A DNA stretch of 7,937 nucleotides from UBA5972 sp964480735 (GCA_964480735.1 CAYZQS010000116.1:1-7937), one strand, 5' to 3'; positions 1 through 6,124 are shown, numbered from the stretch's first letter. The notes: generated from the sequence alone by a model not told the origin. Numbers and translations are program-made.

Positions 1-197
1 CGCGTCACCATCCCCGGCGTGGTAGAGCGAAACCGCCGCCGCGTGCCAAGGCCCGAGGAACGTTCCGTCGCCGCCGCCTCTTTGGCCCTGGCAATTCGTG
101 GCGTGTGGTCAAACCCGTCAAGCAGGGCCACCGCAGCGGCGTACTGCGCCGTGATCTGCTCTTCCTTCAGTTCCATCAGGTTTTGCGCGTTTGTCAT
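1..197 (-). CDS. Hypothetical protein, N-terminal part (runs off the left edge)
   Basis: An open minus-strand frame starts at ATG 197-195 and stays open for 65 codons to the window edge, so the C-terminus is missing. A GGAG ribosome binding site lies five bases before the ATG, which supports this start. The visible part begins MTNAQNLMELKEEQ, is probably helical at first, and turns arginine-rich near residue 57 (TRRRFRS). No signal peptide or membrane segment is visible. I do not recognise the family. It lies 96 bp after the stop of the 376-aa gene on the same strand, separated by two hairpins, so it may be a further operon member with structured control of its translation. A competing plus-strand frame over the same bases lacks a convincing ribosome binding site and reads as low-complexity sequence. 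Confidence 0.5.
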   Translation of the reverse strand, partial: MTNAQNLMELKEEQITAQYAAAVALLDGFDHTPRIARAKEAAATERSSGLGTRRRFRSTTPGMVT

Positions 198-209
198 TTC
201 GTCTCCACA

Positions 210-228
210 CCCCGCACGGGATGCGGGG
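210..228 (-). promoter_or_regulatory. Hairpin in front of a ribosome binding site
   Basis: A perfect 7-bp inverted repeat, CCCCGCA and TGCGGGG around a 5-base loop, ends four bases before the GGAG ribosome binding site of the gene starting at 197. It could affect ribosome access or protect the mRNA end. No T-run follows in either direction, so it is not a typical intrinsic terminator. Confidence 0.45.
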
Positions 229-263
229 CCTCTATCGTTAATTCTGCGGCGGGCCGCCAAGAG

Positions 264-284
264 ATCCCGCATTAGGTGCGGGAT
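264..284 (-). other. Hairpin just after the 376-aa gene
   Basis: A perfect 8-bp inverted repeat, ATCCCGCA and TGCGGGAT around a 5-base loop, lies about ten bases past the TAG stop of the 376-aa gene. In the minus direction it is followed by CTCTTGG rather than a T-run, so termination would be weak. An mRNA-stabilising or processing hairpin is as likely. Its arms share the CCCGCA/TGCGGG core with the hairpin at 210-228. Confidence 0.45.
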
Positions 285-293
285 GCGTTACCG

Positions 294-1424
294 CTAGCGG
301 TAACTCAATATCTTGCCACTCCCGCCAACCACATATTTCCGCACGCCCTTGAACCCCGGCGGCGATTGTTCCTTCAAAACCTGATAGGGCCTTTGCGGCA
401 GGATCAGCGCCCGCCGAACCTCTGACGCTCCGGTTTCCGCCTCTGTTCCGCCAAAATGATCCAGCTTGAAAATCTCGCGTTCAACCGAGCCAAAGAACCC
501 TTTCTTCTCGCGCTCCATCCGGTCTGACAGCAGCGTTTCCACCGTCCAGGCCAGCGCCCAGTCTTCCCCCGCCTTGCCGTCCGCATCCGCCAGAATGGCG
601 TTCAGCGGGCCGTTTTGGCGCGTAAACCGGTTGGAATACATCGGCCCCACATGGATACGCCGCAAAAGCTTGGGATGCAGGTCGTCAAAATCCCGGTCAA
701 ACCCCTGCGCGATCGTCACCAGCTTTAGCGCCGCAACCGCCTGCGCCATCAAATGGCTTTGCACCTGCGGCCAGCGCCGTTCATCCCGCGGCAGCGATGT
801 GCGACCGCTGTCCTCCACTTCCATCAAATAGATCGTCGGGATGTTCACCTGACTGTCATAGGTTGCCCAGTGGATCACATAGGTCCGACGCTGGTCTTCC
901 TCATTCGTCCGCCGCCAGACGATCTGTGGATCGTTTTGCACCCAGAACAGATTTCGCTCCACCAACCGCTGATAGTATAGGCGCTGCGACATGGCGAACT
1001 GGGTTTTTACCGGCGTGGAAAGCTCGTTCAGAATATGCCGGATCATTTCTTTTTTCAGGGCTGACGTGCTGGGCAGGCTGCCCAGATGGGTTTCCGCCTG
1101 CTGCGCGTCATTGGCCATTGTCAAAAGCTCGGTATAAATCGGAAAGCCGCTTTCTTTCACGTCGATGTTCAGGGTTTTGGGCAGCAAGGATGACACACGG
1201 CCCGCCATCAGATACTTGTTGGACAGTGCCGTAAACGTCCCGCCCAGCGCCTGCAGATACCCGCGCACCACCTCGTTTTCCAGCTTGCCCAGCCGGTCCT
1301 TGCCGGTGGCAAGCGCCGCCACCTGATCCAGATGGTCGATGATCCCCTCAAACTTGGCAAAATAGCGGCGTGTCGACAGCGCGTCGTCAATCGCCTTGTG
1401 ATCGGTGGTGAGGGCGGTTTTCAT
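294..1424 (-). CDS. Unrecognised 376-aa protein, coupled to a ParDE toxin-antitoxin module
   Basis: The ATG at 1424-1422 overlaps the ParE stop as ATGA, so translation is probably coupled and no separate ribosome binding site is needed. The gene ends with TAG at 294-296. No signal peptide, membrane helix or familiar catalytic motif is visible. Residues 1-150 look helical; about 175-210 look strand-rich (RRTYVIHWATYDS, then IPTIYLMEVEDSG); the C-terminal part is mixed and basic, ending GGSGKILSYR. I do not recognise the family and propose no function. Its place as third gene of a parD-parE operon is unusual. A diverged copy of its first ~25 residues lies at 2028-2117 behind the Phd antitoxin, which shows the gene or a relative was once present twice. 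It may be a partner of the 358-aa coiled-coil protein upstream, a passenger, or a third toxin-antitoxin component. Confidence 0.85.
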   Translation of the reverse strand: MKTALTTDHKAIDDALSTRRYFAKFEGIIDHLDQVAALATGKDRLGKLENEVVRGYLQALGGTFTALSNKYLMAGRVSSLLPKTLNIDVKESGFPIYTELLTMANDAQQAETHLGSLPSTSALKKEMIRHILNELSTPVKTQFAMSQRLYYQRLVERNLFWVQNDPQIVWRRTNEEDQRRTYVIHWATYDSQVNIPTIYLMEVEDSGRTSLPRDERRWPQVQSHLMAQAVAALKLVTIAQGFDRDFDDLHPKLLRRIHVGPMYSNRFTRQNGPLNAILADADGKAGEDWALAWTVETLLSDRMEREKKGFFGSVEREIFKLDHFGGTEAETGASEVRRALILPQRPYQVLKEQSPPGFKGVRKYVVGGSGKILSYR

Positions 1425-1702
1425 TCGTTTCGGGCTTGTCGTTCATCCCAGATCCGCATGATCTCTATCTGGTTCGGTGTCACCCGATATACAAGCGAGA
1501 ACGGGGTGCGCGGAATAGGCATCTCTCTGACTTTGGATTGATAATCTGACTGTCGCCCCATCTGTGGATTCGCCGCTAACAGTGATTGCATCCGTTTCAT
1601 CTGGTCGCGCGCATTGTTTCCTCCGGCTGGAAAAACCGCGCGGTAATAGTATCGAAACCAGGCAATGTCGCGTGCTGTTTGTGCAAGGTATACAATTCTC
1701 AT
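1421..1702 (-). CDS. ParE/RelE-family toxin
   Basis: This 93-aa protein has the size and pattern of the RelE/ParE toxin superfamily. The N-terminus is MRIVYLAQTARDIAWFRYYY, a strand followed by a helix. The C-terminal half has the typical stretch VREMPIPRTPFSLVYRV, then IEIMRIWDERQ, where the Arg, the TPF-LVYR strand and the final strand are the family's usual signature. Known relatives act in the cytoplasm either as ribosome-dependent mRNA endonucleases (RelE) or gyrase poisons (ParE); the sequence alone does not decide which. The start overlaps the antitoxin stop (ATGA at 1699-1702) and the stop overlaps the start of the 376-aa gene (ATGA at 1421-1424). Pairing with a ribbon-helix-helix antitoxin favours ParE. 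The frame is full length, so it is probably functional. Confidence 0.88.
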   Translation of the reverse strand: MRIVYLAQTARDIAWFRYYYRAVFPAGGNNARDQMKRMQSLLAANPQMGRQSDYQSKVREMPIPRTPFSLVYRVTPNQIEIMRIWDERQARNE

Positions 1703-1974
1703 GAAGCGATGTCAGGTTCCGGCATTGGCAATTCACTGTCCGTATCCCAACTGTCGATCCAGGCGTTCATGGTTTCCTCAGAGATGAAAACACCCTTGTC
1801 TGCTTCCAACACCGCTTCCTCGATCGCATTGCGTTTGGCGGCTTTTGCATCCAGCATCGAGCGAATGGCGCGCGTTGCAAGCTGCGATGCGGTAATGTCC
1901 TCGCGCCTTGCCTCTTCATCCAGCGAAGTCTTCAGGCCCTCGTCGAGGCGGACGGAAAATGGAACGGAAACCAT
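1699..1974 (-). CDS. ParD/CopG-type ribbon-helix-helix antitoxin
   Basis: This 91-aa protein begins with a ribbon-helix-helix DNA-binding domain: strand VSVPFSVRLD at residues 2-11, then two helices up to about residue 45 (LKTSLDEEARRE, then TASQLATRAIRSML). Its acidic tail (AWIDSWDTDSELPMPEPDI, residues 71-89) is typical of the toxin-binding end of such antitoxins. It should neutralise the ParE-like toxin encoded immediately downstream and repress the operon. A strong AAGGAGG ribosome binding site sits six bases before ATG 1974. The stop overlaps the toxin start as ATGA, the standard antitoxin-first order. An imperfect palindrome at 1992-2011 over the predicted -10 box is the likely operator. 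Confidence 0.88.
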   Translation of the reverse strand: MVSVPFSVRLDEGLKTSLDEEARREDITASQLATRAIRSMLDAKAAKRNAIEEAVLEADKGVFISEETMNAWIDSWDTDSELPMPEPDIAS

Positions 1975-1991
1975 GCGGCCCTCCTTGTGTG

Positions 1992-2011
1992 CACTGTATT
2001 ACAATGTAGTG
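1992..2011 (-). promoter_or_regulatory. Probable ParD operator (imperfect 20-bp palindrome)
   Basis: On the minus strand the half-sites are CACT..ATT and AAT..AGTG. The 20 bases match their own reverse complement at 14 positions. The palindrome covers the predicted -10 box of the parD promoter and ends 17 bases before the ATG. This is where a ribbon-helix-helix antitoxin normally binds to repress its own operon. Confidence 0.55.
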
Positions 2012-2031
2012 ACAACGGCTGAGTTAATCAA
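2003..2031 (-). promoter_or_regulatory. Candidate sigma-70 promoter of the parD-parE-376-aa operon
   Basis: On the minus strand TTGATT (2031-2026) is followed after 17 bp by TACATT (2008-2003). The -35 box overlaps the stop codon of the truncated relic at 2028-2117, so transcription of the parDE unit can start inside the relic's end. Both boxes are imperfect matches to the consensus. Confidence 0.45.
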
Positions 2032-2117
2032 CCTGTCCGCTTAAACTTGCCAAAATAACGCCGCGTTGAAAGCGCGTCATCCAGCCTGTTGTGGTCTGTA
2101 ATGAGGGCGGCTTTCAT
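2028..2117 (-). pseudogene. Truncated second copy of the 5' end of the 376-aa gene
   Basis: The minus-strand frame from ATG 2117 reads 29 codons to TGA at 2028-2030. Its first 25 residues align with the N-terminus of the 376-aa protein at 1424, with shared MK-AL, TDH and DDALSTRRYF followed by KF. Similarity stops after that KF (about 2043), and four unrelated codons lead to the stop. Among the ~25 aligned codons many differ silently (for example GAT/GAC, TCG/TCA, ACA/ACG and CGC/CGT), so it is a diverged paralogue or allele rather than a fresh duplication. The homology appears to extend a few bases before the ATG (CCGAAA in both). It is most likely the stub of a gene cut by the arrival of parDE or by recombination between two related cassettes. 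A 29-aa translated peptide cannot be excluded. Confidence 0.85.
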
Positions 2118-2134
2118 TTTCGGAGACTGCCCAT
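2115..2134 (-). pseudogene. Six-codon remnant where the Phd partner toxin should be
   Basis: An ATG at 2134-2132 overlaps the Phd stop as ATGA and reads MGSLRK before a TGA that overlaps the ATG of the relic at 2117, again as ATGA. The intact module at 1421-1974 has the same two junctions, with a 93-codon toxin between them. The simplest reading is that a toxin gene here lost nearly all its length by internal deletion. The frame is so short that chance overlap remains possible. Confidence 0.4.
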
Positions 2135-2376
2135 CAACCTTCAGCGATTGAGGCTTCAAGTGCCACCAATGGTTCGGCACGCTCCAGGTCACTCACGTCT
2201 TCGTTTCGAACTGCTCGACGGGAGTCACACCTTGCAAAGAGTTTTTGATATCTTTCGTGACTCATAATAACAAACCGCGCCTTGCCGTGGCGGGTAATCT
2301 CTACCGTTTCCCGCGCCGCCGCCATCAAAACATCGCCGGTGTTATTGGCCAGTTCGGTCGAAGTGTAATCCTTCAT
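2134..2376 (-). CDS. Phd/YefM-family antitoxin without an adjacent toxin
   Basis: This 80-aa protein has the classic Phd/YefM N-terminal fold: TSTELANNTGDVLMAAA (residues 5-21) followed by VEITRHGKARFVIMSHERYQKL (25-46), where the ITRHGK-RFV-MS-ERY pattern is the family hallmark. Such proteins bind operator DNA through this domain and hold a toxin with the C-terminal tail (here about residues 50-80). No Doc, RelE, VapC or similar toxin follows; within 20 bases comes the relic of the 376-aa-like gene. It may be an orphan, act on a toxin elsewhere, or simply persist as a repressor. No clear ribosome binding site precedes ATG 2376 (TAGCCCC), so initiation may be weak or use a short leader. Three TAGCTA sites lie over its promoter. 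Confidence 0.85.
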   Translation of the reverse strand: MKDYTSTELANNTGDVLMAAARETVEITRHGKARFVIMSHERYQKLFARCDSRRAVRNEDVSDLERAEPLVALEASIAEG

Positions 2377-2389
2377 GGGGCTATCTTTT

Positions 2390-2413
2390 TAGCTATTTTA
2401 GCTAATATAGCTA
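2390..2413 (-). promoter_or_regulatory. Phased TAGCTA operator array at the Phd promoter
   Basis: Three copies of the self-complementary hexamer TAGCTA start at 2390, 2399 and 2408, an exact 9-bp period, with AT-only spacers. A fourth unit decays to TAGG at 2417. The array overlaps the predicted -10 box and reaches to 14 bases before the antitoxin ATG. Phd/YefM proteins bind cooperatively to repeated short palindromes, so this is the likely autoregulatory operator. Confidence 0.6.
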
Positions 2414-2431
2414 TTTTAGGGATAAAATCAA
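2404..2431 (-). promoter_or_regulatory. Candidate sigma-70 promoter of the Phd antitoxin
   Basis: On the minus strand TTGATT (2431-2426) is followed after 16 bp by TATATT (2409-2404). The -10 box lies inside the TAGCTA array, so bound antitoxin would block it. A start about seven bases downstream would give a leader of roughly 20 nt, in line with the missing ribosome binding site. Confidence 0.5.
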
Positions 2432-2443
2432 GCCGCGAGAATG

Positions 2444-3520
2444 CTATGCCCCGTAAAGGTTCTTGTCGTGCTTCTCGACGATCTTCTCAAAGCGCCGCAC
2501 AAACCGCTCGTCGGCCTTGGCTTTCTCCTCCAAAACTTTCCGCGCAAACACCATGTGGTCTTCGTGTTTTTCCATCATCTCGGCCATCCGGGTGTTGGTG
2601 GCAGAGCCAATCGCCGCCATCGCGGTTTGCGCTTCTTTGTCGGTCTCAACCCCGATCTCGTTGATCTGATGCGCCACGTCCTGCTGCTGTGCGGTCTTCA
2701 GCGATTTGGTCAAAGCGTCATACAGAACAACCCGCTGTTTGGTATCCGTCTGCAGCTTGTTGATCAAAACCATCTGCGTCGCCGCCTGATTTTGCAGGGA
2801 GTCAATCCAGGTCTTGCCCTGCTCGATATACCGCTCCAGCGTCTGGGATTTCGCCAGTTTCACCTGCTCGTCCTGCACCAGCGCGTTATATTTGGCGTTC
2901 AGCTTTGCCAGCTGGCTTTCCAGCTTGGTCCTTTTGGCCGCGTCCTGTTCAACGGAAATCTTATTCTCAAGCTCGATAATCTTGGGGTCCATGCCCAGAA
3001 TTTCAGCCCGCGCACCCTCAAGCGCACTTACGGTCGCCTCGCGCTCGTCCAGCGTTTCGCCCAGATTGCCCTCAACCCGGGTTTTATGCTCGTTCAGCGT
3101 GGCAAGCTGGCCTTCCAACAGCGCAACGATCGTGTCGGACTTGGCAATCAGGTCTTGCAGTTTATCGTCAATTGACGCCGTGCGCATGCGTTCCTGCCGC
3201 ATGCTGTCGGACTTTCCGCTGCTGAACACCCCCACAAAACTTTCCCAGCCGGTTTTGTCCCGCATGGCGTCAAAATCTTTGGAAAACCCGGCGGTCACAT
3301 CGTCCAGCCCCATGATCAACTCAGCAATATTGGCGTTCATCAGGTCCGCATGCGCGTGCACCTCGTCCAGCGTCGCGTTCTCAATATCTACCGAAATATC
3401 TTGCCCGGCGTCGATCTTGGTCTTCGCGGTTTCAATCGCCGTTGTCAGCTTGGCGATCTTTGTTTTCGCGGCCTTTACCTCGTCTTGCGACTTTTTAATC
3501 TGTGCGCCAAAATCGGCCAT
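2444..3520 (-). CDS. Soluble coiled-coil protein, 358 aa, unrecognised
   Basis: An AGGGGG ribosome binding site sits a few bases before ATG 3520, which fixes the start. The protein is almost wholly helical and charged, with long heptad-like runs at about residues 5-35, 118-225 and 255-350. A short break around 75-105 contains the aromatic GWESFVGVFSSGKSD. It has no cysteine, signal peptide or membrane segment. Late residues (YIEQGKTWIDSLQNQ, then long helices) loosely recall the TelA toxic-anion-resistance family, and the overall build recalls PspA/ESCRT-III-like helical proteins, but neither likeness is strong enough to name it. It is the first gene of the minus-strand cluster, with the Phd promoter 13-40 bp past its stop. 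Before the toxin-antitoxin genes arrived it may have formed a pair with the 376-aa gene; that is inference. Confidence 0.85.
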   Translation of the reverse strand: MADFGAQIKKSQDEVKAAKTKIAKLTTAIETAKTKIDAGQDISVDIENATLDEVHAHADLMNANIAELIMGLDDVTAGFSKDFDAMRDKTGWESFVGVFSSGKSDSMRQERMRTASIDDKLQDLIAKSDTIVALLEGQLATLNEHKTRVEGNLGETLDEREATVSALEGARAEILGMDPKIIELENKISVEQDAAKRTKLESQLAKLNAKYNALVQDEQVKLAKSQTLERYIEQGKTWIDSLQNQAATQMVLINKLQTDTKQRVVLYDALTKSLKTAQQQDVAHQINEIGVETDKEAQTAMAAIGSATNTRMAEMMEKHEDHMVFARKVLEEKAKADERFVRRFEKIVEKHDKNLYGA

Positions 3521-3605
3521 TGGTGTCCCCCTGATAAATTGCTGTTCGCATTAATATAGGCATTCCTAACCCATTTTTTAAGGTCAAGTCATCCCCAAAG
3601 CCACT

Positions 3606-3634
3606 TTGACAAACCTATTTCTGATCTTTTACCG
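3606..3634 (+). promoter_or_regulatory. Candidate promoter of the M20 amidohydrolase gene
   Basis: The 191-bp divergent intergenic region contains a perfect TTGACA at 3606-3611, followed after 17 bp by a poor -10 box, TTACCG (3629-3634). This would give a leader of about 70 nt with the hairpin at 3684-3702 near its end. On the other strand a TATATT at 3558-3553 could be the -10 box of the 358-aa gene, but no good -35 box goes with it. Confidence 0.35.
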
Positions 3635-3683
3635 TATTGCGCATCGCGCAACATTCAAGTGATACTGCGCCCCTAAATCATAC

Positions 3684-3702
3684 GCGCCAACCTGTTTGGC
3701 GC
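3684..3702 (+). promoter_or_regulatory. Hairpin in the leader of the M20 amidohydrolase gene
   Basis: A perfect 7-bp inverted repeat, GCGCCAA and TTGGCGC around CCTGT, ends just before the weak GGGA ribosome binding site and nine bases before ATG 3712. It could be an mRNA structure that limits translation or a repressor site. Confidence 0.4.
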
Positions 3703-3711
3703 CGGGACTGA

Positions 3712-5001
3712 ATGCACATGGAACATAGCGACAAACTGACTGCCGCCATCACCTCGCGCAAAGATGAACTGATCACGCTCACCCAAGACCTGGTGCGCAT
3801 CCCCACGCTGAACCCTCCGGGCGAAAACTACCGGGAAATCTGCGAATATTTGTCCACGCGGTTGAAAGGTTCGGGTTTTTCAGTGGAACTGGTCCGCGCA
3901 GAAGGCGCGATTGCTGACAGCGATAAATACCCCCGCTGGAATTTGATCGCCCGCCATGAGGGGCGCGGCAATGGCGACTGCGTGCACTTCAATTCCCACC
4001 ACGATGTGGTCGCCGTTGGCAACGGCTGGACGTTTGATCCATTCGCCGCCACCCTGCGGGACGGCAAAATCTATGGCCGGGGCACCTGTGATATGAAAGG
4101 CGGGCTGGCGGCCTCGATCATCGCGGCTGAAGCTTTCATCGCCACCAATCCCAACCATCAAGGCGCAATCGAAATCTCTGCCACGGCGGATGAGGAAAGC
4201 GGTGGCTTTGGCGGCGTCGCCTATCTGGCCGAAAAGGGCTATTTTGACCCAAATCGCGTGCAGCACGTGATCATCCCGGAACCCCTGAACAAAGACCGCA
4301 TCTGCCTTGGCCACCGGGGCGTCTGGTGGGCCGAGATAGAAACCCAGGGCCGCATCGCTCACGGCTCTATGCCCTTCCTTGGTGATTGCGCCGTGCGCCA
4401 CATGGGGGCTGTGATTGCCGAGATGGAAGAAACCCTGTTCCCGCTGCTGGCCCAAAAACGCACCGATATGCCGGTTGTTCCCGAGGGCGCCAGACAGTCC
4501 ACCATGAACATCAATTCAATCCACGGCGGCGAACCCGTGCAGCCTGAGGACTACACCGGCCTGCCGTCGGCTTGCGTGCCTGACCGCTGTACAATGGTGA
4601 TTGACCGGCGCTACCTGATGGAAGAAGACCCGGACGTGGTGCGTTCTGAGGTGACAGACCTGCTGGAGCGTATCAAAACGACGCGCCCAAATTTTGAATA
4701 TACCATCAAGGTCATCCACGAGGTCGGCCCGACCATGACAGACAAAACCGCGCCCGTGGTGTCCAGCGTCGCGCGGGCAATTGAAACCGTATTACAAAAG
4801 GCCCCGGATTATGTCGTCTCGCCGGGAACCTACGACCAAAAACACATCGACCGGATCGGGCGGATGAAAAATTGCATCGCTTACGGTCCGGGGATACTTG
4901 ATCTCGCGCACCAGCCGGATGAATATATCGGTGTGGACGATATGGTCGACAGTGCCAATGTCATGGGCCTGACGCTGACGGAATTGTTGACCGGCCCATG
5001 A
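3712..5001 (+). CDS. M20-family metallo-amidohydrolase (ArgE/DapE-type deacylase)
   Basis: This 429-aa cytoplasmic protein has the full M20 layout. The first metal site is H96-x-D98 in NSHHDVV, where D98 is also the catalytic-site aspartate. The bridging aspartate is D127 in GRGTCDMKGG. The catalytic and metal-binding glutamates are E161-E162 in TADEESGG. A further ligand is E190 in IIPEP, and the last histidine is H400 in LAHQPDEY. The lid/dimerisation domain spans about residues 198-320, with H217 in the HGSM motif. The family hydrolyses N-acyl or amide bonds using one or two zinc ions; relatives include acetylornithine deacetylase and succinyl-diaminopimelate desuccinylase. The substrate cannot be read here. 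Lack of arginine or lysine genes nearby and the transport-type neighbour suggest a catabolic role. ATG 3718 is a second possible start; 3712 sits better behind GGGA. Confidence 0.93.
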   Translation: MHMEHSDKLTAAITSRKDELITLTQDLVRIPTLNPPGENYREICEYLSTRLKGSGFSVELVRAEGAIADSDKYPRWNLIARHEGRGNGDCVHFNSHHDVVAVGNGWTFDPFAATLRDGKIYGRGTCDMKGGLAASIIAAEAFIATNPNHQGAIEISATADEESGGFGGVAYLAEKGYFDPNRVQHVIIPEPLNKDRICLGHRGVWWAEIETQGRIAHGSMPFLGDCAVRHMGAVIAEMEETLFPLLAQKRTDMPVVPEGARQSTMNINSIHGGEPVQPEDYTGLPSACVPDRCTMVIDRRYLMEEDPDVVRSEVTDLLERIKTTRPNFEYTIKVIHEVGPTMTDKTAPVVSSVARAIETVLQKAPDYVVSPGTYDQKHIDRIGRMKNCIAYGPGILDLAHQPDEYIGVDDMVDSANVMGLTLTELLTGP

Positions 5002-5038
5002 GAAATACTTAATTTCGAATTCGGACAGATCGGGGAAA

Positions 5039-6112
5039 ATGAAAAAGGACGTAAGAATTCTGGTCGTGGGTGCAGGCCCGACCGGACTGACGGCAGCGCT
5101 GGAACTTGCCCGGCGCGGGATCATTGCCAAAGTTGTTGAACGCCGACGAGAGCCTTCAGGCCTTTCGCGTGCCGTTGGCATTCTGCCCTCAAGCTTAGAA
5201 GTGCTGAAGCCGTCGGGCGTGTCGGCTGCGTTGCGCGCAGAAGGCATCATGATCGAAGCGGGCAATTTTCACTATGGCAAGCGTCGCATCGCGACGATTC
5301 CCTTCAGATCAAAAACCGATCCCGAACTGGGAATTCTGGCGCTGGCTCAGGACCGGACCGAAGCCCATCTGGAAGCCGCATTTGAAAAACTTGGCGGCGA
5401 AATCAGCTACGGGCAAAGCGTGACCGCACTCAACCAGACCGACGACAGCGTCCGCGTAGAATACGCAGGTGGTGGTACCGAAAAATTTGATCATGTCATC
5501 GGTGCCGACGGAATTGACAGCGTCGTGCGCTCTGAAATCGGATTGCCCTACGAAGGGTTTGACGAACCGGACAAATGGTCGATTGCTGACGTTGAATGCC
5601 CGGACTGGACCTATCCGCGTCAGGCCGCGTTTTTTCTGATGGATCAGGGAAATATCGCGATTGTGATCCCGCTCGAAGCCGAGCGATATCGGGTCATTTC
5701 AAACACGCAAAATGCACTGCGTGATCTTCCGGTACCCATCCATGTTACGGAAATTCACCGCGAAGGGGTATTCACCGTCTCGGTTCGGCAGGTGCCCCGA
5801 TATGATGTTGGCCGCGTGTTTCTGGCGGGCGATGCCGCGCATTGTCATTCTCCGGTTGGCGGTCGGGGCATGAATCTTGGAATCTCTGACGCAGCCCGGC
5901 TCGCCCATGATCTGACCGTTGGTCGATCGCAGGATTACAGTGCAGTCAGACATGCCGAAGGTGCGCGTGCAATCCGCGACAGCGAGCGCCCGCGCAAAGC
6001 TTTGACTTCTCCTAATCCTGTGGCGCGCTGGGCCGCTGTCGGCGGATTGCGGCTCGTCGGCAGGCTCGGATTCCTCCAGACGCGGTTTCTTCGGGTATTG
6101 ACAGACAGCTGA
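5039..6112 (+). CDS. FAD-dependent monooxygenase (PHBH/UbiH type)
   Basis: This 357-aa protein carries the three FAD hallmarks of group A aromatic-type hydroxylases: GAGPTG at residues 11-16 closing with E34 in VVERR, the DG motif GADGIDSVVR (155-164), and the GD motif LAGDAAHCHSPVGGRGMNLG (262-281). It should use FAD and NAD(P)H with O2 to hydroxylate or oxidise a small, often aromatic, substrate in the cytoplasm. It lacks the extra C-terminal thioredoxin-like domain of phenol-hydroxylase-type members and is at the short end for the family, but the fold looks complete. A GGGGA ribosome binding site precedes ATG 5039. The gap to the M20 gene is only 37 bp, so the two are probably co-transcribed. 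The substrate is unknown; a compound released by the amidohydrolase is a reasonable guess. Confidence 0.92.
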   Translation: MKKDVRILVVGAGPTGLTAALELARRGIIAKVVERRREPSGLSRAVGILPSSLEVLKPSGVSAALRAEGIMIEAGNFHYGKRRIATIPFRSKTDPELGILALAQDRTEAHLEAAFEKLGGEISYGQSVTALNQTDDSVRVEYAGGGTEKFDHVIGADGIDSVVRSEIGLPYEGFDEPDKWSIADVECPDWTYPRQAAFFLMDQGNIAIVIPLEAERYRVISNTQNALRDLPVPIHVTEIHREGVFTVSVRQVPRYDVGRVFLAGDAAHCHSPVGGRGMNLGISDAARLAHDLTVGRSQDYSAVRHAEGARAIRDSERPRKALTSPNPVARWAAVGGLRLVGRLGFLQTRFLRVLTDS

Positions 6113-6124
6113 ACAATTCAGGTC

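Noticed and set aside
19..297. 92-codon open frame on the plus strand at the left edge
   Set aside because: It has no ribosome binding site and a biased Arg/Ser/Ala composition, and it lies opposite a minus-strand frame that has a good ribosome binding site.
1586..2044. 152-codon plus-strand frame across the parDE genes
   Set aside because: It crosses two recognisable minus-strand genes and their promoter and shows no protein-like features.
2441..3554. Long plus-strand frames (up to 246 codons) opposite the 358-aa gene
   Set aside because: They are antisense readings of a coiled-coil gene. The products are Leu/Val- or Ser-rich with no domain, and the minus-strand gene has a clear ribosome binding site and coherent heptad pattern.
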